DNA from: Piromyces finnis
Taxonomy: Eukaryota; Neocallimastigomycota; Neocallimastigomycetes; Neocallimastigales; Neocallimastigaceae
DNA length: 64,000 nucleotides
Assembly (NCBI GenBank): GCA_002104945.1
Contig: MCFH01000005.1
Span: 1,167,501 to 1,231,500 of the forward strand
Direction of reading: 5' to 3'
Shown: piece by piece, positions 16,624-30,444 of the stretch
Layout: each line of letters starts with the position of its first letter
How positions within the stretch are numbered: position 1 is the first letter of the stretch
Position numbers and translations under genes: made by a program
Notes under the pieces: model-generated
Seen by the model: the letters and a program-made list of their open reading frames with translations, nothing else
The model's database searches: none
What the model was told of the DNA's origin: nothing

Positions 16624-17589
16624 TTTTGCTGTTAGATTTAACTTTAAAACCACTTCAATTCTTTTATGTCAATACCTTAAATTCAAAGAAAATATGTTTT
16701 TATATATAATAAATGTAAATTTCTATAATTCTACCTTTTGAAATTTTATTTAATAAATATTAATTATTAATCCCAGGAAAAAAAATTTTTCATTAAATAT
16801 TTCAAATTACTTTTTTGAATTTTAAATTTTTATTCGACAAATTAAATTTTTATAACCATCAATTGGCCCATATTGGGCTTTATTTAATCTTAAATTAAAT
16901 TTTATTATTAAACAAGCAGTTTTTTTAAATTAATTAAACATTTATAAAGGTTAGATTAAATAGGTTTTTTGACATTTTTTTTAGTATAATTTCAAAAGTC
17001 AAATAAAAAAACAAAAGTTATTATAATATAAATAATAATTAAATATTTATTTTTTTTTGAAAATTACATGATAATTACAATTATAATCCATAAAATTAAA
17101 AAACTCTTGAATTCTAGTATATACATGATGTCAAAATATTTTTTTATTCTAATAAGATTATCTTAAATTTTATTGGACTTAAATTATACATTATAAATAA
17201 TGAAAAAAAAAAAAGAATTATTCAGTTCATATATACAAAATTCAAAGAAAATTATAAACTAATTTATAATCATAGCACTATTTTAATAATTAAATGCTTA
17301 TACAAATATCTCTATATTTCAATATTTTTATTAATTATATATATAATATATAATATATATTAAATATGTTATTTAAAATCAATAACAACATATTCGAGGG
17401 TATTTTATATTAGTATATATTATATAAAAGTAAATAATTAATATTTTAACATTAATTCTTTTATTTTGCTTAAATTAAAATATATTTAAAAAAAAAAAAT
17501 AATAACAAATTAATAAATACTATAATAATATATAAATTATAATATATGATTAATATGTATAATATTTTTATTGTATATTTATTATAAAA
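16624..17589. other. Intergenic region between two minus-strand genes
   Basis: About 960 bases separating the ADIP-like start from the TBC-protein stop. It is AT-rich with several A/T runs and no recognisable gene or RNA. The plus-strand frame at 16493-16741 partly overlaps exon 1 of the ADIP-like gene and is an antisense chance frame. Confidence 0.6.
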
Positions 17590-20500
17590 TTAAACATTAT
17601 TTTTCATTTTTTCTTTGTTTCTTTTTTCCCATAGTTTTTTTCTATATTTGCTAATAATTTTATTTGATAAATTTCCAATTCCTCCTTTTCTTAAAACCAA
17701 ATGGTAGCCTTCATTTTTAGGGAAGGTTACTCTCCAAAATACTTGCATTTGTTCTATTAAATCATTATTACTTGATGATGATAATTTATTATCTTCATTG
17801 CTATTACTTCCGCTTTTATCATTATTATTACTAATATTACATTGATTATTTAATGATACATCATTTGTATTATCTTCTAATTCATCATTTTTAATACAAT
17901 TTGTAGAAATATTTTCTTTATCATTATTTTCACTTTCATTGATATTATTATTTGAACCAACTAATTTTCCATTATTTTTATTTAACGATGGTATGTCTTC
18001 ATCTTTGATATATGTTGTACTAACATCTGGAGTTAAATAATATTTAACATAAGATGATCTTCTTGACTCACCAGTTGAACATGATTCGTTAATAATTTCC
18101 GAAGATAATATAATTATAGGTTTATTGAGTTCGTTGGAAGATGATACTATAGATGAACTATTAATTGAATTAAATGAACCTGATTGTTTATTTTTATAAT
18201 CTAATAAAGCAGATTCTGAAAGATTATTTAATTTTTCTTCATTACCTAATTTATTATCTTCTTGAGAAAATAAATTTCCATTATTATTAGTTGGAGAACT
18301 TGATATAGATGGAATAATTTCATTTGAACAATATATTCTGAAATCAGGACCTTTAGCTCTTATACCCTTATTTTTTTGACCTATTACTATATCATTTGGA
18401 TCTAATTTATTAGTCATTTTCTTATTACAATTATTTTTTGATGGAGATAATAAATTGTTCTTATTTTCTATATTAGGATTTTTAATTTCATTTATATTAT
18501 TATCATCATATTGATAATATATATTAACAAAACTTTTAAATTCATCATTACTATCTATCTGTTGAAAATCATTAAAAGTATGGTGACTCTTTTTTAATTT
18601 ATTAGTTGAATTATTAGAGCAATCTTTATCATCTTTTGAACTGCTCATGCTACTTAAACTAAGAGATAAAGAATGATATTTCCTACTTAGATTATTTAAA
18701 GAATAATACTTATTTTCTTGTGGTATATCATCTTTAATCATAAAATTATCATATTGACATGATAGTGCGTTTTTTTTATGTTTTGTATGATTCAAATGCG
18801 ACTGTCCAATTTTACTACCATTTAAAATATCTAAATATTTAAAGTTTTGTTGTTTATCTATAATTTTTTCTTTTAATTTTTCTTCTATTGTTTTTATTAA
18901 AATATCATTATTAAACGATACAAATGAAGATTTCTTCGGATCACTAGAAATTATACTACAAGAATCACCATTATTGCTTAAAGGTATGCTATTTTCTTCA
19001 TTTAATTTTATTAAATCCCCATTTATTGTTCCGGTTAATTCATTAATACTAAAGAAAAATTGCTCTTCATCATCCTCATCTTCATCTTCCGATCCTGAAT
19101 ATGAAATAGACGAACATGTTAAATCAGATGATTGTGTAGACACTGATGATTGAGATACCATTGATAATGGAGGTGAATATCTGATTTCATTATGACTATG
19201 ATTACTTAAAATATTATTTTTATTATTAAATACATTATTAATATCATTGTTGGATGTTGTTTCTTTTATAATATTTTCACTACTTCCTAATTTTGTAATA
19301 GAATCATCTAATAATATTACTTTTTTTATAATATTTTTTAAATATTAATATTAAATTTATATATATTTCAAACATATTTATGTAATATAATAATATACAT
19401 ACCTTGTTCATTACTTGATAAATCTATATCTTCATTGCTTGATAAATTGTTACTAATTGAATTGGAAGTGCTTAAAGTTAAACTATTATTGAACATTGAT
19501 TGGATGTCTGTTTTTTCTTTTCCTTTTTTATTTTTATATTTCAGTACTCTATTTCTTAAATTAATATTAGTATTACTTGCTTCCTTTATACTATCTTCAG
19601 AAGAACAAAATATATCATTTTCATTACTTGATAAAACTTGTGGGGAACTAACAATATTTAAATGGGAGGAAGACATAGAATTATTTACGTTATTAGTTTT
19701 AGTATTTATTTGATATAATGGTTTTACAATAATTAAATTTCCATTTTGATCATTTTGATTATTTGAAGTATCCTCCATAATGCTAGATTGTTCACAATCT
19801 TCAAAAGAATCACTAGATTCATTTAAATAATCACTATTATTAACGTTATCATTAAATTGACTTTGTGAATAATGGTTAACTGAATATAACTCTTTTTTAC
19901 TATTTATTTCAGAATTAGATTCATTACTATATAATTCATTAGTATTATTATTTATATCTATAGAATTGTTTATGCTTTCATTAAGAGTATTATAATAACT
20001 TTTATTATTATTATTTTTAATAGCTTGATTATCAGATGAAGCAACATTAATTGAATTTATCGAATTTAATGTATCTCTACTAGATTTGTTTTTAAAATTA
20101 TTATATTTTATAAATGATTTTTTATAGCGTTCTGTGTTACCGAGATTTTCAAGTTGTTTCTTAAGAATATCAAAATTAGAAATACTTTTTTTACTACTAT
20201 TTTTCTTACCAGGTAATTCTGTATTGGAATTTTTCAATGAATCTTTCTGAATTGATAATTTTTTTGAATTTACTAATTTTCTATTCTTCAATGCAGTACT
20301 TATTTTATTATAAAATGATCCCTCAAGATTATTGTTATAATTCACTGAATCATAATTATATTTATTATTTTTTGATGGGTTTTCAGAATAACTTTTTGTA
20401 TGATTTCTATTTTTATGTTTTTTACTTGAAAACGATTCTTCTCTTTTTTCTATACTCTTTATATTATCCGATGAACTATGTATTGAACCATCATTAGAAT

Positions 20501-22752
20501 TCAAATTTGTATTTGTAATTGAACTTTTAGAATGCCTGATTTTATTTTCTACTATCTGGGGCATATTTGTTTTATTTTTATTTTCATTATTATTAAATAT
20601 GTTTTGTTGAGGTTGATTCTTATATTTTATTGAAAGAAATGATGAAAAACTTTTATTTCTTTGATGGCTATGTTTTCGGCATGGTAAATGTTGATTTTGT
20701 ATAACCTGATAAAGTTGTTGTTGATGTTGATGTTGTATTTCATGTTGTTGCTGCTGTTGTTCTTGTTGATGTTGGAGTTGGGCATTACCTATTTCTGGAT
20801 TGGCAGTTTGCTTTGAAGAATCTCCATTTTCAAAATTCTTTTTTAACTCTAACTGGTTGGTAATAGGATTTACTAAAGTAATTGAATAATATAAATTTTT
20901 CAAAGGATTTATAGAATATCTTGGTCTAAAACAAATCTTTATATAAAATAAAAAAAAAATAAAATTATTACTAAAAATAAATTCTTCTAAAAAAATTATA
21001 AAATACATAAAAAGAAAATATTATATACCTCCATAAATCTATGGCAATCAATGATTTTATATGGTAAATTCTTTATATATTAAAATATTATATATAAGTG
21101 TTTTAATAAATACTATTATAATAGTAATATAATTTTTAACTTAATATTTACATTAATAAAATCCCATCCTTCTAATTCATCATCATTCTTTGAAATATCA
21201 TTTTCATATATACGCAATAATGTCAATGTTACTCTTATAATTGTTATATAGCCTTCCCTGTAATAATAATAATATTCGATATTTATTACTTAACCATAAT
21301 ATAAAATATGTATATATGTATGTATATAAATTTAAAAATTATTCTTACGTAAATATACAATCCCAAACTCTTAGAACAGTCTATTTATAATAAGAAATAA
21401 GATAAATTATGAATTATAAAAGGTATTATATTTTAAAAATATATTAAAATTTATATATAGTAAATTTAATAGTATATAATATACCAACCTCAATTGGTAA
21501 TACACCAACAAAGCATGTAGTCATCCATTTAAAAGTTAAAATGCCTAACTTTGTTAAATTTTGAGAATCAGGTACTTCATCTATTCCATTCATTATATTA
21601 TTCTTTTTTTCCATATCTTTTTTCCATTTTGCTACTTTTTTTACACCAAATTTTCTTCCATTTTCGTCAATAATTAAATTCCATAATAATTCCTGTTCTA
21701 TAATAGCACCTTCCATACCATTTTCTCCATACATTTCTCTAGGAAGAATTTTATCAATTAATGTAACAAAAACCCAGAAACACATTTCTTCGATGGCAGT
21801 ATTTGTTTTAAATAGTTTATCATTATTTTGAGAGAAAATTAAAAGTAATAAACCCGCTATATAATTTAATGATTGACAATATCCAATAGTATAAGAAGTT
21901 CCACCATATCCATTATCAGATTTTGGAAGAGAATAATATACAAATGCAACTAAAATATTTCTTAATGATCCAATATATGGATTAATGTAAAATTTTTTAT
22001 TTGGTACTCTTTCATCATCACTATCCATTGTTAAAACACTTTCATCCACAGCAAAGTATTTATTATCAGGAAAAGTTCTAAATAAATCTATTTTTTTATT
22101 TTGTTTAAAATAATTGATTATAACAATAAAGTGTTACTCATCACTAATAACTAAATTAAAAATAACTAATTCTAATTCTTTCTATTAAATTCACTATATA
22201 CCTTTTTCAACTGCAAATATACAATCCAGAGACTTTGAATCTTTTTTTGTTAATCCTTTACCTCTTTCAATATATTCATACTTTAATAATTCTACATATA
22301 AACCTTTATTTTTTTCCATTTCCTCCTTTGCCCCACTATAATAAAACCAACATAATGATCTAATATATCCAGGTATTCCTTTACGGATAAATCTTTTAAG
22401 TTTTGATGACATTGATGGAAACTCTCCACCACATTCTTCTAATAATAAATTCCATTTCTGTTCCCTTCTTTCTAGAATTCTTTGATAATATATTTCATAT
22501 TCCTCTTGTCTCTTTTTAGATATATATTTATATATTTTTTTAAATCCATATTTATCACTTTATAAAAATTTATTATAAATGAAAAAAAATATAATAAATA
22601 AAAAATTATATATAATTAATATACAAAAAAAGGAAAATTTATTTTTTATTATATTTTAAATACTTGTATAATTTATTTTTTAAAAAAAATAATAATAATA
22701 AAATAAAAAATAAAATAAAAAAGAGCCACAAACATTACTTATTTTAAATAAA

Positions 22753-22783
<31 letters not shown>

Positions 22784-23005
22784 TAATAAGTAGAGTAATA
22801 AAAAAGATTTTTACTAAATATCTTTATCATCTTTGATTTCTGAAATAATTGAATTTTCTACTAATGGAATTTCTATATTATGAATTAAATATTCCTCATT
22901 ATTCGAAACAAGACCATTATTATCAAATTGATATTGATTTTCATCATCTTCTGAAGAGTAATCATTTAAATCAATCTCTACTAATTCATCATCAATGATT
23001 TCCAT
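17590..23005 (-). CDS. TBC-domain Rab GTPase-activating protein (8 exons, 1529 aa)
   Basis: Exons in transcript order: 23005-22815, 22557-22202, 22087-21489, 21380-21349, 21257-21152, 21070-21029, 20936-19403, 19319-17590. After an acidic start (MEIIDDELVEIDLNDYSSED) comes DKYGFKKIYKY, then a full TBC domain at about 120-425. RKGIPGYIRSLCWFYYSGA opens it; the arginine finger lies in DLFRTFPDN (Arg186); the glutamine finger lies in IGYCQSLNYIAG (Gln254). WMTTCFVGVLPIE joins TVLRVWDCIF across an intron with a weak GTTGGT donor. Both catalytic fingers are present, so GAP activity on a Rab is expected. Residues 443-1529 are a Ser/Asn/Gln-rich tail ending in a more ordered piece (QVFWRVTFPKNEGYHLVLRK...). 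The function of this tail is unknown. The Rab target cannot be told from sequence. Confidence 0.9.
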
Positions 23006-24372
23006 TATAAAAATTAATATATATTTTTTAAATATTTAAAATATTATTGTTTTTGTTGTTACTATTGTTTTATGTTTTTATATTTCTTCTTTTTTTTTTT
23101 ATCCTTCTTTTGTAATATTATATATAATAGTATTTTATTTTGAATAAATTAATTTAAATATTTATATCGTATTATATGAATTCCATTAAATTATATTATT
23201 AACTTTTATAAAATTTAAAAAAAATTGAATATTAAATATATCCAAAATATTATTTTCTCTTAGTATTGTTACGATATGTTTGAAGAAAAAGAAAAAAAAA
23301 AATATACTAAAATTAACTTTAATTATAAAACAATATTTATGTAAAACTGTTTGAAATAATGATAATATGTTATAATGAATGATATTCTTAATTTATATAA
23401 TGTTATATAATGATTGTTTGTATATTTCTATTATTTATATAGTATAATATATTCTATTTTATAAAAAAAAAAAAAAAAGATAGTAGATAATTTTTTATAT
23501 TTTATATCTTATAATAGAAGAGTTTTATAAATAATATGTTTTATATGAATATTTATATAATTAATTTGTATTATCCAATATGTTATTTTCATTTCCAATA
23601 ATTTTATTTTATTTTTTCCTATATATATAATTAAAAGTATTTTAACTCTTTTTTCCCTTTCTATATCACTTCATTTTTCTTTTTCTTTTATGCCTATAAT
23701 TAAAAGACCTTTTTTAATTATTTTTTCTTTATTACTCTGTGATATTAAATTAAAAATTTGGTTTAAAAAAAAAATAATATATATAATATAAATATGGAAA
23801 ATTTTAAATTATTTAATTTATTAGTAAACCACAATTTTTAATTTAACATTTTCAAACTTTAAAAATAATTAATTTATTTTTTTTTTTTAATTTTTTGAAT
23901 AAAAAATAAAATGGAAGTTGTTGCTGTTGCTGTTGTTTTACTTAGTATTGCAATTAAAATTAGTTTTATTATTTAATTTCTTTTTCTTGGGATATTTAAT
24001 ATATTATATGTAATGGATTTAAATAAAGAACTACTATAAGATATTATTTTTCTTTAATGAAATATTAATGTCGAAAATTTACAAATTAGAAGGATAGAAT
24101 AAAATTAAAAATTGTAATTAATATTTAAAAATTGAATTTAAACATTAATATTCTCCAATAATAAAACTTTAAAAGCGTATAATTAAAATTATAAAAATAG
24201 AAACACATAATTTGAACATGTCCTTGGTAAATACACTTTTATATTTTATTTTAAAGAACATGTCATAAATAAAACAATTAAAAAATGTTGTAAATTGGTA
24301 TATTACTATAAACATATTTTCAAATATTTTAGTATTAATATTAAAAAATTACTATATATTTTAATAATAATA

Positions 24373-24464
24373 TTAAAAAAAAATTAATTTGTTTTCATAT
24401 AGTTTAGAATGACAATTACATTAAAAAAATTATTTTGTTTTCATATAATTTAGTAATAATAACA
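24373..24464 (+). repeat. Imperfect ~45-bp tandem duplication
   Basis: Copy one (24373-24420) and copy two (24421-24464) share TTAAAAAAA, then TTTGTTTTCATATA, then TTTAG and an ACA end, with a few substitutions and short deletions. A third copy begins at 24465 (TTAAAAAAAA) and fades out. It lies about 430 bases upstream of the eL36 start. Confidence 0.75.
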
Positions 24465-24836
24465 TTAAAAAAAATATTGAGAATTACATAATGCTTATTG
24501 TCAAAATATAATATTTTCAAAGATGTAAGGTTTTCAAATAAATACCACCATAATACTTATACATATATTACAATTGCTATATAAGGAATATTTGTATATA
24601 AAATTAGCATTTAAAGTTTAATTATTTCTCTCGCTTTATTATCCTAACCTTTAAATATTTTTTATAAAAATAATGTAATAATAATGTATACAGATTTTCA
24701 ATATAAAATTTAGCAAATAGTTAAAATGAGTGGTTTAATATTATCCAATCAACATTAATTTTAAAATTTTACATCCAATGTATTTCATGTATTATTTGAA
24801 AAAAATAAGTTAGGAATTGGCTACAAAATTTAATAT

Positions 24837-24880
24837 CCTCTCTCTTAAAATTTATTTTTTGTTGTGAGGTGAATATTCAC
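24837..24880 (+). promoter_or_regulatory. Pyrimidine tract and 12-bp palindrome upstream of eL36
   Basis: CCTCTCTCTT at 24837-24846 lies 45 bases before the start codon. GTGAATATTCAC at 24869-24880 is a perfect palindrome 10 bases before the ATG. The tract resembles pyrimidine-rich transcription-start regions of ribosomal protein genes, so the palindrome would lie in the 5' untranslated region. The regulatory role is inference. Confidence 0.35.
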
Positions 24881-24890
24881 GATTTGCAAC

Positions 24891-25572
24891 ATGGTTAGAT
24901 CAGGTATTGCTATTGGTCTCAACAAGGGACACGTTACTACTCAAAGAACTCTTAAGGCTAAGCCAAGCACTAAGAAGGGTGTAAGTTTTTTAATAAAAAT
25001 GTGATAAATGGATGAAAATGTGTTGTAGTGTTTTTTTTATTTTGTATTGTTGAGTATATGTGTTGTTTATGTAAATGAAAAAGTTATGATATATAAAGTG
25101 GTGTTAAATAGAAAAGGTAATATGATATAAAACGTTATGTCATATATCTTCTAAATTTAATTATGTCCTTTATAAATTAATGAATTGGTTTTTTAATTAT
25201 TAAAAAATGTAATGAATGTATGAATGAATATTTATTGATAAAATTATCAATATATTATTAAATAATATATAGCAAAACACCAAGCGCAGAGTCTTAGTCA
25301 AGAATGTCATTCGTGAAATCGCCGGTTTCGCCCCATACGAACGTAGAGTTATTGAATTATTAAGAAACTCCAAGGATAAGCGTGCTAGAAAGTTAGCTAA
25401 GAAGAGAGTAAGTTATTAATAAAATTATATAATGTGATGATGAATGAATATATGTTAATTTAAAATAAATATAATATAATAATATCTAAAATAGCTTGGT
25501 ACTTTCGTTCGTGCTAAGAAGAAGGTTGAAGAACTCAGCAACGTTCTTACTGAATCCAGAAAGCACCACTAA
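24891..25572 (+). CDS. RPL36: 60S ribosomal protein eL36 (3 exons, 100 aa)
   Basis: Component of the large ribosomal subunit. Exons 24891-24980, 25273-25407 and 25495-25572, with introns of 292 and 87 bases bounded by GTAAGT and TAG. The product begins [19 protein letters not shown] and contains the family signature [19 protein letters not shown], then [19 protein letters not shown] and a C-terminal [15 protein letters not shown]. Length 100 matches the family (about 100-105). Codons are clearly more G/C-rich than most of the window (AAG, GGT, GTC, GCC), as expected for a highly expressed gene. The first intron is the longer one and is relatively G/T-rich. Confidence 0.97.
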
Positions 25573-26198
25573 ACGAATTAAATTCAATAATAATTTAATA
25601 AAGTTCATAATCAAAAATTATAAAACAAAAATAGATGATTCAATAAAAGTAGAATGTGTATTAAGTTTTGTGTGAAGAATGTATTAAATTTTAAATGAAT
25701 TCCAGTATTTTGGTTGTAATTTAAATAAAGTATACCAATATTATAAATTTAAAGTCGGATTTTATCAACAAAATTATAAAAAGTATTGTCGAAAAAAAAT
25801 AGAATAAATATATTTTAAAGATAAGGTATTATTTTAAAAATATAAACAACTATAAATTGTATGAGTTATTAAAGTAGTTTTATAAAGTGCGTTGAAGTTT
25901 TGTTTTAAAAGTATGATATTTTATAATTGGTATTTTGTAATTTTGGGGATAGAAGCTTTTTATTAAAGGAATATTTTAAAGGTAATTTAATTGTTGTTGA
26001 TATAGTCAACAAAGATAGTTGTATGTATAAAAATGAATTTTTATCATATTTAGGTAATGATGAAATATTTTATTTTTCCATTTCTCTAAATAGGTGAAAG
26101 TTCCAATTAAGTACAATAACCTGCCGAAAGTACGAACAAAATTAAGATTTTAATTATTTCTTTAAAAGATTTAAAAGAAAAATATTAGATAAGATTTC

Positions 26199-26231
<33 letters not shown>

Positions 26232-29200
26232 AAATAATTCCTGTAGTGTGTAGGAAGCTACATTTCAGTAAGTTTAGTAAGGGATACCTGATAGCAATAA
26301 GTAAAAGAGCCTGCTTTACAGATTTCTTAGTATAAATTGTAAAAAAAAAAAAAAAAAGTTTAACGATTTATAAAACTTTTTTTTTTTTTTTACGTTTTTA
26401 CATTTTTATTATTCATAGGTGTGAACAATATAAAAATAAAATACACAAGTAGGAAGGAGGGGAAAAAAAAAAAAAAAAGTATAGATAGACTACTTTTAAT
26501 TTATACTCGAAAAGAATAGAGGATAGATGACATTCCTTTTAAAGAAATATCAATATTTTTATTTTTATTGCTACTTCTTCTTCTTCATGGTAAAACTACT
26601 ATTACTTTTTAACGAATCCACCTTACAAATCAAAAGGGAATAAATCTTTTGTGAAACAACAACCACCATTGAAACAACCGACAGGATTTTTTTTTTTTTT
26701 TTTTTTTTTTTTATAAGGATCTTTATTTAATTATAATGAGAGAGAGAATATGTCGATAATTAACAAAAAAAAAAAAAAAAACATTTTAATATTTACTTTA
26801 CATCCATAAAGTCTAATAAATAAAATTCATTCAGAATACTTACTCCTAAAAAAATGTTTATAGGAGAATAAAAGAGTTTTCTCTTTTCTAGGTAGAGTCA
26901 CATCACCACCATCACCTTTTCCTAGTTTATATTTTCCTTTTTTTTTATTATTATTATTATTATTTAAAATTAGGGATGGATTCGCCCACTCACCCAACTA
27001 TACACATTGTTGAGTTTTCATCTCAACAATTTTTACAACTATTTAATAGCTTTTATTCATTTTGTTTTTAACTCGTGATCTATATTTATTTCTTCATTCC
27101 AGAATAGATTTAATAAAAAAAAAAAAAAAAGTTAATAAAATCATGCGACGACATCATAGTCATAATATGTGTACAACATAAAAAATAAAAGATTTCAACT
27201 TTAAAAAAAGTCAACCAGCCAGTACACATTTATTCTAAACCTAAAAAACTATATTTTTTTAAAAAAAAAAAAAAAAAAAAAATGCTTCTAAAAATATATT
27301 TCTTTTTAATAGTTTAAATAATACAATTTCAGTATTCTTTTTTGTTTGGTTATTTGTTTGTTTGTTAAATTATTCATGAATAACTAAATTTTATGAAAAT
27401 TTCAGCAACTAATACATAATCGATGAGGTGAAACTGGTCCTTTTTTTTTTTTTGAAAAAAAAAAAAAGTTATCATACTTATTAATAGTATTGGTTAAAAA
27501 AAATAATAATAATAATAATTTTAATAGAAATCAAAAAATGTATAAAATTAATAATAACAGTAATAGAAGAATAAATATATCATGGTAGCTCTTTTTTTTC
27601 TAATAAAAAATGATATTAACATTGTTAATATTTTATTCAATAGATTTGTTTAAAAAAAAAATTCAGTAATTAGAAACATTAAAAAAAAAAAGGTCAATAA
27701 AAACAACTATTATTAAGAAGGTATCCTAACTTTACCTTTTTATAAATTTTTAAAACTCTTGAAAATCAAATATAATCATTCTATTTGCTTTTTTTTTTTT
27801 TTTTTTTTTTATCTTTTCTTTTATCTAACATGGTATATATATATATATTTAAATGTTTAGCCCTATATAGTTTTTCTAACGATTCAAAATATATATATAA
27901 TTTTGTGTTTTATAAATTATCCTATTATATCTATTATATATATATATCTCTTTATTCTTTTACTATTAGTATGATAAGAGTGATGATGCTATTTCAATTT
28001 CCAAAGATAACAATAATAATTGTATAATTCATAATATAAATCAAAATCAACTTTATTTCAAAAATACATTGAAATAAATACAAAAAATATTCAACTTATT
28101 TTTTAATCTTTTATATATATTATATGATTACTAGTTTTTAAACTAACAAGTCATATTCCATAAAAAAAATTAAATTTTTTATGGTGGTGGTTGGTGGTTG
28201 AGCTTCTTTTTTTTTTTTTTTTTTTTTTTTTTGAAAATAAAAATATGAATAAAATTAATATTTGTAGCTTAATCAAAAAAAAAAAAGTAGATAATAATAA
28301 TATTTATTATTACTGTTGTTGTTCATGATAAAATAAAATGATAACTTTTTTTAAATAAAACATGGATAATAAACAAAAATTTTTATTTTTGTTTATTTCT
28401 TCAATAGTATATTAATATGGAAATAATGAAATATAAAATTATCATTCCAACAAAATAAAAAAAAAAAAAAAAAAGCAAACTAAATTTAAACTTTATAATA
28501 TATTAAAAAGTAATTCTATAAATTGATATTAATTATTTCTTTTTTTTATAAAAAAATTGGTATATAAATAAAAAAAAAATTGTTATTAAATATTTATATT
28601 TTTATTAAAGCTATCCATTAGTATCCGTAATTAATAATCTACTTTTTTTTTTAAGAAAAAATAGTATTATCTCTAGTCACTTTAATTACATTTATAATTT
28701 CATTTGATAGTTAAAATAATTAATTTTCATAAAGGGTTAAGTCAAATAATGAATTAAATTAATCTAATCCCTATGCCATCTCAAAAAAAAAAAAAAAAAC
28801 CATTTTAAAAATATATTATTTTAAACAATAATAAAAAAAAATACATTATTATATAAAAAAATAAAAAAAAATGTGTTTATTTAAAAATTAAATATTATGT
28901 AACCAAAGTAATAAGGAAATAAGGAATTATTAATTTTTTTTGTTATTTCAATCAATCTTTTCTATTAATTCTATAATTTAATATTGGATATGATGTAACT
29001 ACTTAAAAGCTTAGAATTAATATTGATATACATAAAAAAAGCAAGAAACAAAATAATATTTATTAAAAGTTTTAATTCAATTCTATAGTACAACAAGTCA
29101 AAACAATTATATACAATTAATGAACTTTTAGTAAAAAAAAGTAATATTTAAAATATATAAATAAAGGATTAGAATTTTAAAAATTAAAGGATAAAAAATT

Positions 29201-29836
29201 TTTGTATATTATATATAGAGGAATAAAAGCAATAAAACTTGGATTTCACAACTGGAAAGTTTACTAAAGTAAATATTGTATCTTTTATTTATTTAAAGAA
29301 TAGATATGAGTATTTTTTTTTAAAAAAAAAGATAAATAAATAAATAAATAAATAATAGCTTTTTATTTTATTTTATTATTATAAAAGCATTAAATTAAAA
29401 AAAAAAAAGTAGATAAATTATTATTATAATATAAATGACTATTTTTATTTTTTTGTATAATATATTTATAATCTATTTATATATTAAGAAAACTTTCAAC
29501 TTTGGTATAGAATTAGTTGTTGGTTTATTGAGTGTAGGATAAGGGTAGTTTTATATTTATTTTTAAATCTAATTATTAAGAAAAGGCTTTGAAAAAAGTA
29601 ATAATAATAAAAAATAATAGTAATCTTAAATGCTATAATTAGAATAATAATAATAATACTACAAATAATAATAATATTAATAATAACAATAATAATAGGT
29701 ATTATTTATTTATTTATTTATTTATTATATCTATATTTTTACTATTATTTATGTTTAAGGGATGAATCAAATTTTTAATATAATAATAATTAGAATAATA
29801 ATAATAGAATATAGAATTGGAATTGTAAAATAATAT

Positions 29837-30444
<608 letters not shown>

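Larger units (their letters stand above)
23006..24890. other. Divergent intergenic region upstream of TBC gene and eL36
   Basis: About 1.9 kb between two diverging starts. It carries A/T homopolymers, an imperfect tandem duplication at 24373-24464, and, close to eL36, a pyrimidine tract and a 12-bp palindrome. I see no gene in it. Confidence 0.65.

Noticed and set aside
25408-25494. Possible C/D-box snoRNA in the second eL36 intron (GTGATGA at 25437)
   Set aside because: A C-box-like motif is present but no CTGA D box occurs in the intron, and no terminal stem is visible.
26243-26335. Mixed-composition islet resembling a tRNA-sized gene
   Set aside because: No A box, B box or cloverleaf could be fitted.
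27785-28027. 80-codon plus-strand frame beginning MLFFFFFFLSF
   Set aside because: Starts in a T run and codes only Phe, Tyr, Ile and Ser. It has no start context, domain or coding composition.
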